DNA of 55,033 bases from Labrenzia sp. DG1229 (GTDB taxonomy: Bacteria > Pseudomonadota > Alphaproteobacteria > Rhizobiales > Stappiaceae), in NCBI RefSeq assembly GCF_000521215.1, contig NZ_KI928923.1, positions 1-55,033 on the forward strand, given 5' to 3'. The position numbers and the translations under genes were made by a program. Of this stretch, positions 27,901-34,724 are shown in pieces (position 1 is the stretch's first letter; each line of letters begins with the position of its first letter). A model generated the notes under the pieces. That model saw only the letters and a list, made by a program, of their open reading frames with translations. It was not told the origin of the DNA and did no database searches.

Positions 27901-28122
27901 CCCCTCGATCGCCTTTTCCATCTTTTGCGTTATCTGCTCGTCGACCTGTGCCGTGTAGGCATTGGGGAAGAAAGTCGACACGGTCACCGTATCGGCCGGA
28001 ATTTTCGGAAAACCTTCTATTCGGATCGTCAGGAGCGATGTCACGCCGGCAATCAGTATGAAAACCATCAACAGGTTTGCTGCCACCGGATTGCGGATAA
28101 ACCAGTTTGTGAGCCAGGTCAT
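24997..28122 (-). CDS. RND efflux pump permease (second system)
   Basis: A 1041-residue RND transporter of the AcrB/D/F superfamily. The proton-relay pair is Asp399-Asp400 in GILVDDAVVVGESVHEQR, and the matching C-terminal GVVVNDSLVMMTFYVQSR keeps a lone Asp. Twelve membrane helices and two large periplasmic loops are present, and length is normal. It is less like AcrB than the pump at 12341 and resembles the SwrC/CusA-distant family often paired with one adaptor. It overlaps its adaptor gene by four bases. The operon is divergent from a TetR gene, suggesting drug- or metabolite-induced expression. Confidence 0.94.
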   Translation of the reverse strand: MTWLTNWFIRNPVAANLLMVFILIAGVTSLLTIRIEGFPKIPADTVTVSTFFPNAYTAQVDEQITQKMEKAIEGLEGVKAVRSTSEQGFSLVSIQKNNGYDLQKLLDNVRLKIDGLADLPKDARRPVIETNNFDVPALYVQVFGETDLKSLQKIARGLRADLLASPEISRVKNWGLQDQEIAIEFLPGTLERLNLTLADVMTRIRETSLYFQGGTLRTEGGYISLRADSQANSLRDYQNIPVVRWPDGTTTLLGDIAKITDGFEEIDIETRFNRQPSVGMEVLIGRKDNLLRVSEAADAIVAEVERSLPEGVEIAVWGNSRDYISDRLELLSNSAIQGLVLVALMLAVFLNVKLAFWVAMGIPISIAGALAVSTTGWIDYSLNDITTFGFIIVLGILVDDAVVVGESVHEQRKRYIDPLRGTEAGVARVSTATVFGVLTTIAAFFPMLLIDSPLGKVLAGFAGVVILALLFSLLESKLILPAHLANISMEETGKSNPLSRGWARLQGFARGSLMGFRDRVYAPVLKWSLANRYAVLALFVAVATLVFGLMGKGQIKSTFFPNVPGQVISVSLTMDQRAPAHLTKRNVAILEEAGLALNEDPALRAAEGAGPVAHLFAFLNGTTSTELYLELTTSEARPELSTSDVLENWKQRVGPLEGVSELTFSAFEDFGGGFRIRLIGPDKELLADASLDLRERLAQFEGVSNVRDTFLTGQPELRLRLKPEARALGFTSERLASQIGYAFGGGEAQRIQRDSSEVRVVVRNSRDSRDRIEDLMALRLKSEKGDWISLSTVAEIEPRYVSEKIQRRNGDLVANVLADVNREVVSPEEIGQALFGGFTEELEEKYPGIAIDRGGELEEIGEMRGGLLRAVIIACLLIYILMAVPLKSYWKPLIIMSVVPFGFVGAVIGHAIMDLPFSLLSFFGVLALIGVVVNDSLVMMTFYVQSREEGMPSEEATFRCGVDRFQAIFLTTATTVAGLLPLMSETSEQARYLIPAAVSLAYGEIFATLITLILIPVLLAISQDVRRIVFGKSPTVQVAPA

Positions 28123-29273
28123 TCGCCCTGTCCTCCGCTTACCGGTGCCACCACTTGCCCCGGAAGATAAGCGCTCATGGGGAGCCGGACGATCCGCAAC
28201 ACGTCTCCTGTAGACGCATCGTCTGGCGCTTTCACGACAACATCTCCGCTGTTACGGAACAACGCGGAGGCTTCGTATCTTTGCAATCGGTCAGCCGGAT
28301 CGACAAACCAGACAAAACCGTTTTGCGTCAGCGCACTTTCGGGAATCCGGAGCGTGTTTTCGATTTCTTGCCCTGCCAGGGCAACGCGGACAAACTGTCC
28401 AGGCAAGGCAAGTGTTTCTGAGGACAAGGCAAGTGTTTCTGAGGATCTGTCCACCTCGAGGAAGAGCTGATATCTGCGTGACTGAGGTTCGAGGAAACCA
28501 CCACCGCGCTTCACCCTCGCAGTTCCGATATGAGAACCGGCGTCGTCAAAGAGATCCGCGCGCCCGTCTTCCCAGTTTGCCGCAAGCAATCTCCACTCAT
28601 TTGGGGAAAGAGACACGCGTATGTCCAGTTGGCTGTCGTCGAGCAGCGAAAACAGCACGTCCCCTTCGTTGACTGATTGTCCGGGGCTGACGAGCCGCTT
28701 CGTCACGATCGCATTGAACGGTGCCCTGATTGTCGTTGACCGTAAATCGAATTCAGCAGCGCCAACACGTGCTTCGGCGGCCGCGACGGATTGCTCGGCA
28801 ACCCGGACCTCCGGCAGATGAATGGCCATTTCCGGTGGTTCTTCGTCCGGATTGACCGCTCGCCAGTCCTTCAGCGCGATATCACGCTTGTTTTCTTTCT
28901 GGCGCAGCCCGAATTCGGCATTCTTGAGCGTATGGCGTGCTTCTTCAAGACTTGCAAGAAACGGAGCTTCCTCCAGCGTCAGAAGGACGTCGCTGCTGCG
29001 AACCCTTGATCCGCCCAGTGCCAATGGAGAAATGTCCTTGACGATCCCTGCAACGCGAGAGCGCAAGTCGACCTGCCAGCGCGGAACGACCTCCGCAAAA
29101 ACAGATATGGTTCCCGCATTGTTGCCAATCCCGGCGTCAACGACGGTCACGGGTCTCAGGGCCGCCTCTGCACCCGTTTCAGTGACTTCGGCGACATCTT
29201 CGAGCGTTTCCAGATAAAGAACAACGCCGACAAGAACCGCAAGGGCCAGCACGATCCAGATTGCCTTTCTCAT
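28119..29273 (-). CDS. RND efflux adaptor subunit (second system)
   Basis: A 384-residue HlyD/AcrA-type periplasmic adaptor. It has an N-terminal anchor (MRKAIWIVLALAVLVGVVLYL), lipoyl halves around VVPRWQVDLRSRVAGIVKDI and RAPFNAIVTKRLVSPGQSVN, and a hairpin between them at about 95-165. The ATG at 29273 overlaps the DUF2147 stop and has AAGGAG upstream; a TTG two codons earlier is less likely. Near residue 280 it carries a 7-residue tandem duplication (SSETLAL twice) caused by a perfect 21-base repeat. Confidence 0.93.
   Translation of the reverse strand: MRKAIWIVLALAVLVGVVLYLETLEDVAEVTETGAEAALRPVTVVDAGIGNNAGTISVFAEVVPRWQVDLRSRVAGIVKDISPLALGGSRVRSSDVLLTLEEAPFLASLEEARHTLKNAEFGLRQKENKRDIALKDWRAVNPDEEPPEMAIHLPEVRVAEQSVAAAEARVGAAEFDLRSTTIRAPFNAIVTKRLVSPGQSVNEGDVLFSLLDDSQLDIRVSLSPNEWRLLAANWEDGRADLFDDAGSHIGTARVKRGGGFLEPQSRRYQLFLEVDRSSETLALSSETLALPGQFVRVALAGQEIENTLRIPESALTQNGFVWFVDPADRLQRYEASALFRNSGDVVVKAPDDASTGDVLRIVRLPMSAYLPGQVVAPVSGGQGE
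28404..28445. repeat. Perfect 21-bp tandem duplication in the adaptor gene
   Basis: The 21 bases at 28404-28424 recur exactly at 28425-28445. The duplication is in frame and adds seven residues to the beta-barrel region of the adaptor. Exact identity suggests a recent event. Confidence 0.9.
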
Positions 29274-29731
29274 GTGCAAGGCTCCTTGAAAGTCTTGACC
29301 TTTTGCCAGGTCAGCTTGTGAAATTTCGTTTTCCGCGCTTCGAAAACGCGTAACTCAAGAGCGCGTCCCACGAAGTTCGCCTGAAAGTCGTGGACCTGCC
29401 CGGTCTCGGGATCCAGAATTTTTCCGTCCTGCCAGAGTTGGTCCCCGTCGCCTGACTGCAGATCCCAGATCAAGGGCAATCCGCACAGCTCGGAGCGGTA
29501 GCGTTTGAGTTCGGCATTGCTGGTCGCGCCTGGTAAACCCACAATTATCCCGCAGAGTTTCGCACTGCCTGCTTCACAGGTGCCGATAGCAACGACGACA
29601 CTCTTGTCTCCGTTAAGCCAGTAGCCTTCCGGTGGTGTCCCGGCTTCAACAGGCCCTGGCAGCAACGAAATGAAGGAGGCGAAGGAAAGAACTGCAAGCA
29701 AACGGTCTGGCTTGATCGCCATATCAGGCAT
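29270..29731 (-). CDS. DUF2147 secreted protein
   Basis: A 153-residue protein of the DUF2147 family with a signal peptide (LLAVLSFASFISLLPGPVEA). Landmarks are GYWLNGDKSVVVAIGTCE, LCGIIVGLPG, the LIWDLQSGDGDQLWQDGKI strand pair and LDPETGQVHDFQANF. Members are small periplasmic beta-proteins of unknown function. The start overlaps the ABC membrane-domain gene by eight bases, and the stop overlaps the adaptor ATG, so it is an integral part of the pump operon. The ATG three codons later at 29722 is an alternative. Confidence 0.85.
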   Translation of the reverse strand: MPDMAIKPDRLLAVLSFASFISLLPGPVEAGTPPEGYWLNGDKSVVVAIGTCEAGSAKLCGIIVGLPGATSNAELKRYRSELCGLPLIWDLQSGDGDQLWQDGKILDPETGQVHDFQANFVGRALELRVFEARKTKFHKLTWQKVKTFKEPCT

Positions 29732-30587
29732 TTGAGTATCCGTCGTTGTCAGAGTTGATACGTGAGATGATTTCGCTGAGGCGTGACCAGCTCTGAAGCG
29801 CGACCGGAAGCATCAGTGCTGCTTCGACATACTCCCAGGAATAGCTTGCGATCGAGAAGATCTGGCCGGCTGTCACGTCCGGAATTCCGGCACCCTGGAA
29901 GAGATTGAAAGCGACAAAGGCGATTTGAAGCAGGAAAATCCCGCCATAAACGAGTGCTTCCGTATCCGATATGGAAACTTCGTGTCTGCGCAATGCTCGC
30001 AGATGACGGAACACGCCAAGCCGGTTTCCTGCAGCAAGCAGATCAACCTGCTGTTCCTTTTGTTCGTTCAGTCTGGCGTTGAAACGGTAGAACCGATGGT
30101 GGAAACAGCCATAAACGGCAATCATGCCGATCACGACGATGACAGCAGAAACACCCAGCCGGATGTCGAAATAGGTCAGGATGGCAAAACTGACTGCGAT
30201 CTGGATAACCGCGGTGATCAGTTCAGGCGCGTCCGTTTCCAGAAAGTCGACCAGTTCCCTGGACATGTCGATCCGCGCGCTGCGCTTGGAGACCTGGAGA
30301 GATGACGTTCTTTTCTGGAGTTGCGAACCCAGATGCAGCCGGATGGTGCCATAGGTCCGCGTGTCGTATAGCCTGCGCGCAACGGCGATGATCCCCAGCA
30401 CGACAAGAATGGACATCATCCAGAACAGCTCGGTCATCTGCCCTTTCAGCAACCCATCGATGGTCCTGCCGATGAGCAAAGGGACAAACGCAATCAGCAC
30501 ATTTTCGACAAGGACAATGCCCCAGGTCAGCGCAATCCGGCTTCTGAATGTTCGCAGAATAAATGGAAGATCAATTTTTATGTGCAT
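29724..30587 (-). CDS. Lone ABC-type six-helix membrane domain, no ATPase
   Basis: A 287-residue protein with about six hydrophobic segments, matching the transmembrane half of an ABC exporter (IALTWGIVLVENVLIAFVPL and ALTLLGRTIDGLL-like coupling region, here LIGRTIDGLLKG). There is no Walker A, signature or Walker B motif, and no ATPase gene next to it. A family of stand-alone six-TM ABC domains is known in databases; its function is not. It is first in the operon with DUF2147, adaptor and RND pump, 186 bases from the TetR start. It may help the pump or sense its substrate (inference). Confidence 0.85.
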   Translation of the reverse strand: MHIKIDLPFILRTFRSRIALTWGIVLVENVLIAFVPLLIGRTIDGLLKGQMTELFWMMSILVVLGIIAVARRLYDTRTYGTIRLHLGSQLQKRTSSLQVSKRSARIDMSRELVDFLETDAPELITAVIQIAVSFAILTYFDIRLGVSAVIVVIGMIAVYGCFHHRFYRFNARLNEQKEQQVDLLAAGNRLGVFRHLRALRRHEVSISDTEALVYGGIFLLQIAFVAFNLFQGAGIPDVTAGQIFSIASYSWEYVEAALMLPVALQSWSRLSEIISRINSDNDGYSNA

Positions 30588-30708
30588 TGCCTAAACGTCT
30601 CAAATCAACTGAAATCCCCTGGAAAAGGAAAACCGAACGAGTGACCGCCGCTCTAGTGGGCCGGGTCTTTTTTGCACGGCGGCAAAAGGCATTCGGGAAA
30701 TAATGAGC

Positions 30709-30720
30709 GAACGATCGTTC
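30709..30720. promoter_or_regulatory. 12-bp perfect palindrome, candidate TetR operator
   Basis: GAACGATCGTTC is a perfect palindrome between the divergent pump operon and the tetR gene. It is very like known AcrR/TtgR-type operators containing a GAACGnnCGTTC core. A bound regulator would repress both directions. Confidence 0.75.
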
Positions 30721-30773
30721 ATTATATAGTAATGAAATTCGAGAGTGCCATTGCGCAAAACGAGAAAAATCGG

Positions 30774-31367
30774 ATGAGTGAAAAATTATCGCGCGCGGAA
30801 ACCGCAGATGCGCGCCGGAAACACATCGTTGAAACCGCTGCTATCTGTTTTATCGAGCAGGGGTTTCATCAGACTGGCATCCGCGACATAGCCAAACGTG
30901 CCGGCGTTTCCCTTGGCAACATCTACAATCATTTCGGCGGAAAGACCGAACTCATCGCGGAAATCGCCACTCTTGAAGCCGAAGACCTTGCCGAATTGCA
31001 AGAGGTCCTGACGAACAACACGGACCCGCTTGCCGCGCTTGAAACATTCGTGGAACGTTATCTGAAGCTGTGCAGCCAACCTGAATACGCAGCCCTCACG
31101 ATCGAAATCCTCGCTGAAGCCATGCGCAACCCGGTCATCGTAGAAGGCTTCCTAACCAATCGGGACAGTCTCCTGGTGGCCCTTGAAGATCAGATTGCGG
31201 CCATTCGTGCACTGTCTGGCGGGAAACCGGACATTCCGGACCGGGACTGCGCGAAGTTTACGCTTGATCTGATTGAGGGTTTGTCGATGCGTATCGCCTT
31301 TTCCGAAAGGAAGCCGAGCAAGAGAGAGCTGAACTCTTTGAAAAGGGCTGTCAAACGTCTACTTTAA
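30774..31367 (+). CDS. TetR/AcrR-family repressor
   Basis: A TetR-type repressor of about 197 residues. The N-terminal helix-turn-helix is clear: ARRKHIVETAAICFIEQGFH, TGIRDIAKRAGVSLGNIYNHF, then GGKTELIAEIA. The C-terminal ligand domain is variable, as usual. The ATG at 30774 is preferred because homologues usually start just before the first helix; ATGs upstream at 30732 and 30672 are in frame, the latter running through the operator. It likely represses the divergent ABC-DUF2147-adaptor-RND operon through the palindrome at 30709. Confidence 0.92.
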   Translation: MSEKLSRAETADARRKHIVETAAICFIEQGFHQTGIRDIAKRAGVSLGNIYNHFGGKTELIAEIATLEAEDLAELQEVLTNNTDPLAALETFVERYLKLCSQPEYAALTIEILAEAMRNPVIVEGFLTNRDSLLVALEDQIAAIRALSGGKPDIPDRDCAKFTLDLIEGLSMRIAFSERKPSKRELNSLKRAVKRLL

Positions 31368-31475
31368 GCTCCCCTTAGCTCGCCTCTCCGGTTCGTCAAA
31401 CCTCTCTTGCGAACCGGATGATTTTTCGGTCTTGTAGAATTTTCGCATTCAGTGGCCACTTTGGACAAACTCAAT

Positions 31476-32087
31476 ATGCCAACCATTTACCAGCTCAAAT
31501 CCCGCTTTCAGGACGTGCTCCGACCGGTATGCCACAAGCTTGCAGCAAGCGGTGTCACCGCCAATCAGGTGACAGTTTCGGCAATTGCCCTGTCTGTCCT
31601 GCAAGGAATGCTGCTATGGATCTTTCCGGGTGCAGCTTTGCCTTTGCTGCTCCTGCCGGCCGTTCTGTTCCTCCGCATGGGTTTGAATGCCATCGACGGC
31701 ATGCTCGCCAGGGAACACGACCAGAAATCTGACCTGGGGGCGGTCCTGAACGAGCTTGGAGACGTTGTCTCGGACGCGGCGCTTTATCTGCCGTTCGCCG
31801 CCCTGCCCTTTGTTCCAACCGAACTCGTCGTCGGGCTGGTCGTCCTGGCACTCATTGGAGAGATGACTGGGGTCATTGGTGTTCAGATTGGCGCGAGCCG
31901 CCGGTATGACGGCCCCTTCGGCAAGAGCGACCGTGCCGCCCTCTTCGGTTTCTGCGGGTTTTTGATGGGGATCGGGCTGACGACGCCAATTCTCTACCAG
32001 ATCCTGTTCGGTGTGGGTCTCATCTTGTCCGCACTCACAATTCTCAATCGAGCCCGCAATGCACTCAGGGAGCTGGAAACCCGATGA
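31476..32087 (+). CDS. CDP-alcohol phosphatidyltransferase, YnbA-like
   Basis: A 203-residue membrane enzyme of the CDP-alcohol phosphatidyltransferase family, which transfers a phosphatidyl group from CDP-diacylglycerol to an alcohol. The signature is at 71-100: Asn71, Asp74-Gly75, Ala78-Arg79, Gly88, Asn92, Asp96. Two of the four metal Asp of the classic motif are Asn (71 and 92). The same pattern (LNALDGMLARE...LNETGD) is recalled from E. coli YnbA, so this is a subfamily trait. The ATG at 31476 aligns with YnbA; a GTG at 31452 is possible. It overlaps the next gene by four bases. Confidence 0.88.
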   Translation: MPTIYQLKSRFQDVLRPVCHKLAASGVTANQVTVSAIALSVLQGMLLWIFPGAALPLLLLPAVLFLRMGLNAIDGMLAREHDQKSDLGAVLNELGDVVSDAALYLPFAALPFVPTELVVGLVVLALIGEMTGVIGVQIGASRRYDGPFGKSDRAALFGFCGFLMGIGLTTPILYQILFGVGLILSALTILNRARNALRELETR

Positions 32088-33010
32088 AACTACTCGCCAT
32101 TCACTGGGCTCTGATCGGCATCTGGGCTCTGCTCACACTTGCCAGCATCGTTGTATTCGTCGTTTCAAAGCGTTCAAGCAAGGACATGAGCGAGCTCGTC
32201 CAGCGCACTCAGAGCTGGTGGGTCATGGTGGCGATCTTCACAATCGCCTTTCTGGTCAGCCAAACCATTTCGATCATCGTGTTCGCACTCATCAGTTTCC
32301 TGGCACTGAAGGAGTATTTTTCGATGATCCCAACACGCAGGGCCGACCGGCGGGTGCTTTTTTGGGCATATCTGTCGATCCCGGTTCAGTATTTCTGGGT
32401 CTACGACCATTACTACGGCATGTTTGCCGTCTTCATCCCGGTCTACATGTTCCTGTTTCTGCCTTTTGCGAGCCTGCTGTCCCAGCAGACAGATGGATTT
32501 CTGAAATCGGTAGGCACACTTAACTGGGGACTGATGCTGTGCGTCTTTTCGATCAGCCACGCGGCATTTCTGCTGATCCTGCCTGCGACGCCTGAAAGCA
32601 GCGCCGGCGGCGCCGGCCTGCTTTTGTTTCTGATCTTCCTGACCCAGTTCAACGATGTCGCCCAATACACCTGGGGCAAGCTCTTCGGGCGTCGCAAGAT
32701 CATTCCAGGTGTCAGTCCCAACAAGACCTGGGAAGGTTTCCTTGGCGGTGTAGCCACCACATTCGTTCTCGCCATGCTGATTGCGCCGCTTGTCACGCCT
32801 CTTGACCTGGCCCATGCCGCAGCGGCCGGCCTGTTGATTGCCATTGCCGGTTTCGTCGGCGATGTGACTGTTTCCGCTCTGAAGCGCGACCTTGGCGTCA
32901 AGGATACGGGCAGCCTCATTCCCGGACATGGTGGCATTCTGGACCGTATCGACAGTCTCACCTTCACGGCACCGCTGTTCTTTCACTTCATCCGATATTT
33001 TTATTACTAG
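32084..33010 (+). CDS. Phosphatidate cytidylyltransferase, YnbB/CdsA-like
   Basis: A 308-residue membrane protein with about eight helices. The CDP-diacylglycerol synthase signature is intact: SALKRDLGVKD then PGHGGILDRIDS. NDVAQYTWGKLFGRRKIIPG and SPNKTWEGFLGG match the family's substrate region. It would make CDP-diacylglycerol from phosphatidate and CTP, feeding the YnbA-like transferase with which it is coupled. A housekeeping cdsA is expected elsewhere in the genome, so this copy probably serves a special lipid. Confidence 0.92.
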   Translation: MKLLAIHWALIGIWALLTLASIVVFVVSKRSSKDMSELVQRTQSWWVMVAIFTIAFLVSQTISIIVFALISFLALKEYFSMIPTRRADRRVLFWAYLSIPVQYFWVYDHYYGMFAVFIPVYMFLFLPFASLLSQQTDGFLKSVGTLNWGLMLCVFSISHAAFLLILPATPESSAGGAGLLLFLIFLTQFNDVAQYTWGKLFGRRKIIPGVSPNKTWEGFLGGVATTFVLAMLIAPLVTPLDLAHAAAAGLLIAIAGFVGDVTVSALKRDLGVKDTGSLIPGHGGILDRIDSLTFTAPLFFHFIRYFYY

Positions 33011-33022
33011 GAGGCCGAATGC

Positions 33023-33652
33023 ATGCTGCAAAAAGCCTTCTATTCATTCGTAAAGATCGCGGTCCTGTTCCTGTTGGGCCTGAATGTCCGGCGAAAGGAT
33101 CTTCTCCCTTCAAAGGGACCGGCAATCATTGTCGCCAACCATAACAGCCATCTGGACACAATGGTGCTGATGGCCCTGATGCCGCTCTCCAGGCTAAAGG
33201 ACATCAAGCCCGTCGCCGCTGCCGATTACTTCTTTTCCTCTCCTCGCAAAGCCTGGCTGTCGGAGCATGTCCTCGGCATCATACCGGTGGAAAGAACCAG
33301 CGCCGATAGATCAGTTGATCCGTTGGAGGGGTGTTACGAGGCGTTGACCCAGGACAGGGTTTTGATCCTTTTTCCCGAAGGGTCCCGCGGCGAACCGGAA
33401 CAGATGACGGATCTGAAAAAGGGAATTTCTTATCTCGCCGAACGGTTCCCGGATGCTCCGGTCGTTCCCGTATTCACCCACGGCCTCGGCAAGGCCCTGC
33501 CCAAGGGTTCCTTTATGCTGGTTCCGTTTTTCTGCGACATTTTTGTCGGTGAACCAATCACCTGGCCGGGAAACCGGACTCAGTTCATGGACGGGTTGAA
33601 AGAACGTTTCAGCCAACTTTCATCTGAAAAGAATTTTGCGTCCTGGGAGTGA
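33023..33652 (+). CDS. 1-acylglycerol-3-phosphate acyltransferase (PlsC-like)
   Basis: A 209-residue acyltransferase. The catalytic H-x4-D is His40-Asp45 in VANHNSHLDTMVL, and the glycerophosphate-binding block is FPEGSRG at 117-123. VPVFTHGLGKALPKGSF matches block IV. It makes phosphatidate from lysophosphatidate, supplying the CdsA-like enzyme. The start lies 12 bases after that gene behind AGGAGG. The three genes form a short lipid pathway: acylation, CDP activation, head-group transfer. Confidence 0.9.
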   Translation: MLQKAFYSFVKIAVLFLLGLNVRRKDLLPSKGPAIIVANHNSHLDTMVLMALMPLSRLKDIKPVAAADYFFSSPRKAWLSEHVLGIIPVERTSADRSVDPLEGCYEALTQDRVLILFPEGSRGEPEQMTDLKKGISYLAERFPDAPVVPVFTHGLGKALPKGSFMLVPFFCDIFVGEPITWPGNRTQFMDGLKERFSQLSSEKNFASWE

Positions 33653-34138
33653 GACACTTGCTGCCCTTCGCGGACCTGCGAACAAAACCCTGTTCTTCAT
33701 TGTTCCCGCGCCTCCTGATGAAGCCGCTCCAAGGAGCGCCATACCATTGCAGTCATGTGTGTTCCGTTACGGTCTCTTCAGCACCCGGGTCTGTTGCACC
33801 TGTCTCATCAATATCTTCAGAGGCCCAAGCCTCGGTCTGATCCTCAGCAGGCTTTTCGACCTCGACTGTCACTTCGACGGCTGCCTCCGGCCAATCGGCA
33901 GCGACCGCATCTCCGGTTCCGGTCTCGCCTTTCAGTATCTCTTCCCACTGGCGTGCCTCAACCAGCGTTCTGATCAGGCAGCGCGGTTCCCGCGCACCGA
34001 AATCGGACCGGTAATCTTCCGATTAAACATCGGTCAATTCCAACGACGTCGAGCGCGGAAAACCAAAAATCTGAAGGAAAGATGGTGGGTCTGGCCAGGA
34101 TGCCTTATGAAGACCAGAAAAGCGACCGGGCAGCGCCC
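33653..34138. other. 486-base region with no intact gene
   Basis: Nothing with a proper start was found here on either strand. The minus strand has an 89-codon acidic open frame (33753-34025) without a usual start codon, described separately. The rest shows no recognisable signal. Confidence 0.5.
33753..34025 (-). pseudogene. Possible frameshifted small acidic protein
   Basis: The minus-strand frame between a TAA at 34025 and the TGA at 33753 encodes about 89 residues. It starts with SEDYRSDFGAREPRCLIRT and continues with an acidic, Glu-rich tail (VEVTVEVEKPAEDQ) that has coding-like codon use. It has no ATG, GTG or TTG near its beginning. An ATG (34029-34031) lies one frame off, directly upstream, so a single missing base would give a complete 92-residue gene. 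I do not recognise a family. Confidence 0.3.
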
Positions 34139-34474
34139 TCAGCCACGCAACTGATACCGGTCCGCTTCTTCGAAAACGTCAATTGCCTTGCTGCCCGCCT
34201 TGATGACGGCTCCGTGTTCAACTCCGCTTGGAATATCCCAGACAGCGCCAGGGCCGAGCGTGTTTGTTTCGCCGCCCATCGTGAATTCGATTTCACCATC
34301 GAGCAGTGTCCCCCATTGGGCAAGATGGGAATGGGGCGGCAGTACAAAGTCTTTGTGAAACTCAAAGAAGACGACAAGACCGGCGTCTGAGCGTATGGCG
34401 TGAGTGCTCACGGTCTCCTCTGGAAATGGAATATCGAGTGCTGGAAAATTCCTGATGAAATCCGGTAACTGCAT
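34139..34474 (-). CDS. Cupin-domain protein
   Basis: A 111-residue single-domain cupin. The two cupin motifs are visible as PPHSHLAQWGTLLDGEIEF (His-rich part of motif 1, with His, His and Glu for metal) and PGAVWDIPSGVEHGAV (motif 2, metal His). It may be a small-molecule isomerase, dioxygenase or sensor; no specific role is inferred. The ATG at 34474 has GGAGGAA upstream; a longer frame to 34621 has no support. Confidence 0.85.
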   Translation of the reverse strand: MQLPDFIRNFPALDIPFPEETVSTHAIRSDAGLVVFFEFHKDFVLPPHSHLAQWGTLLDGEIEFTMGGETNTLGPGAVWDIPSGVEHGAVIKAGSKAIDVFEEADRYQLRG

Positions 34475-34724
34475 GCTGTTTCCTCCAAGCGGGACTGTGT
34501 CCACATCGCGTGCAGAGTGCACGGTTGCAGTTACCCGTTCAAGGCTTCTTTCACGAGAGACAGAAGAAGCGCCGATACAGTTGGCACAACGGCAATGCAA
34601 TACCGCCCCGCGACGGCGCATACCGAAGAAACCCTACTCAAAACAGGGAGTTGAAAGCAAAACCGGAATCAACACATGATGAGGCCGCAGGGCAAATTTT
34701 CATCGCCCTGCAATTTTGGACGGC

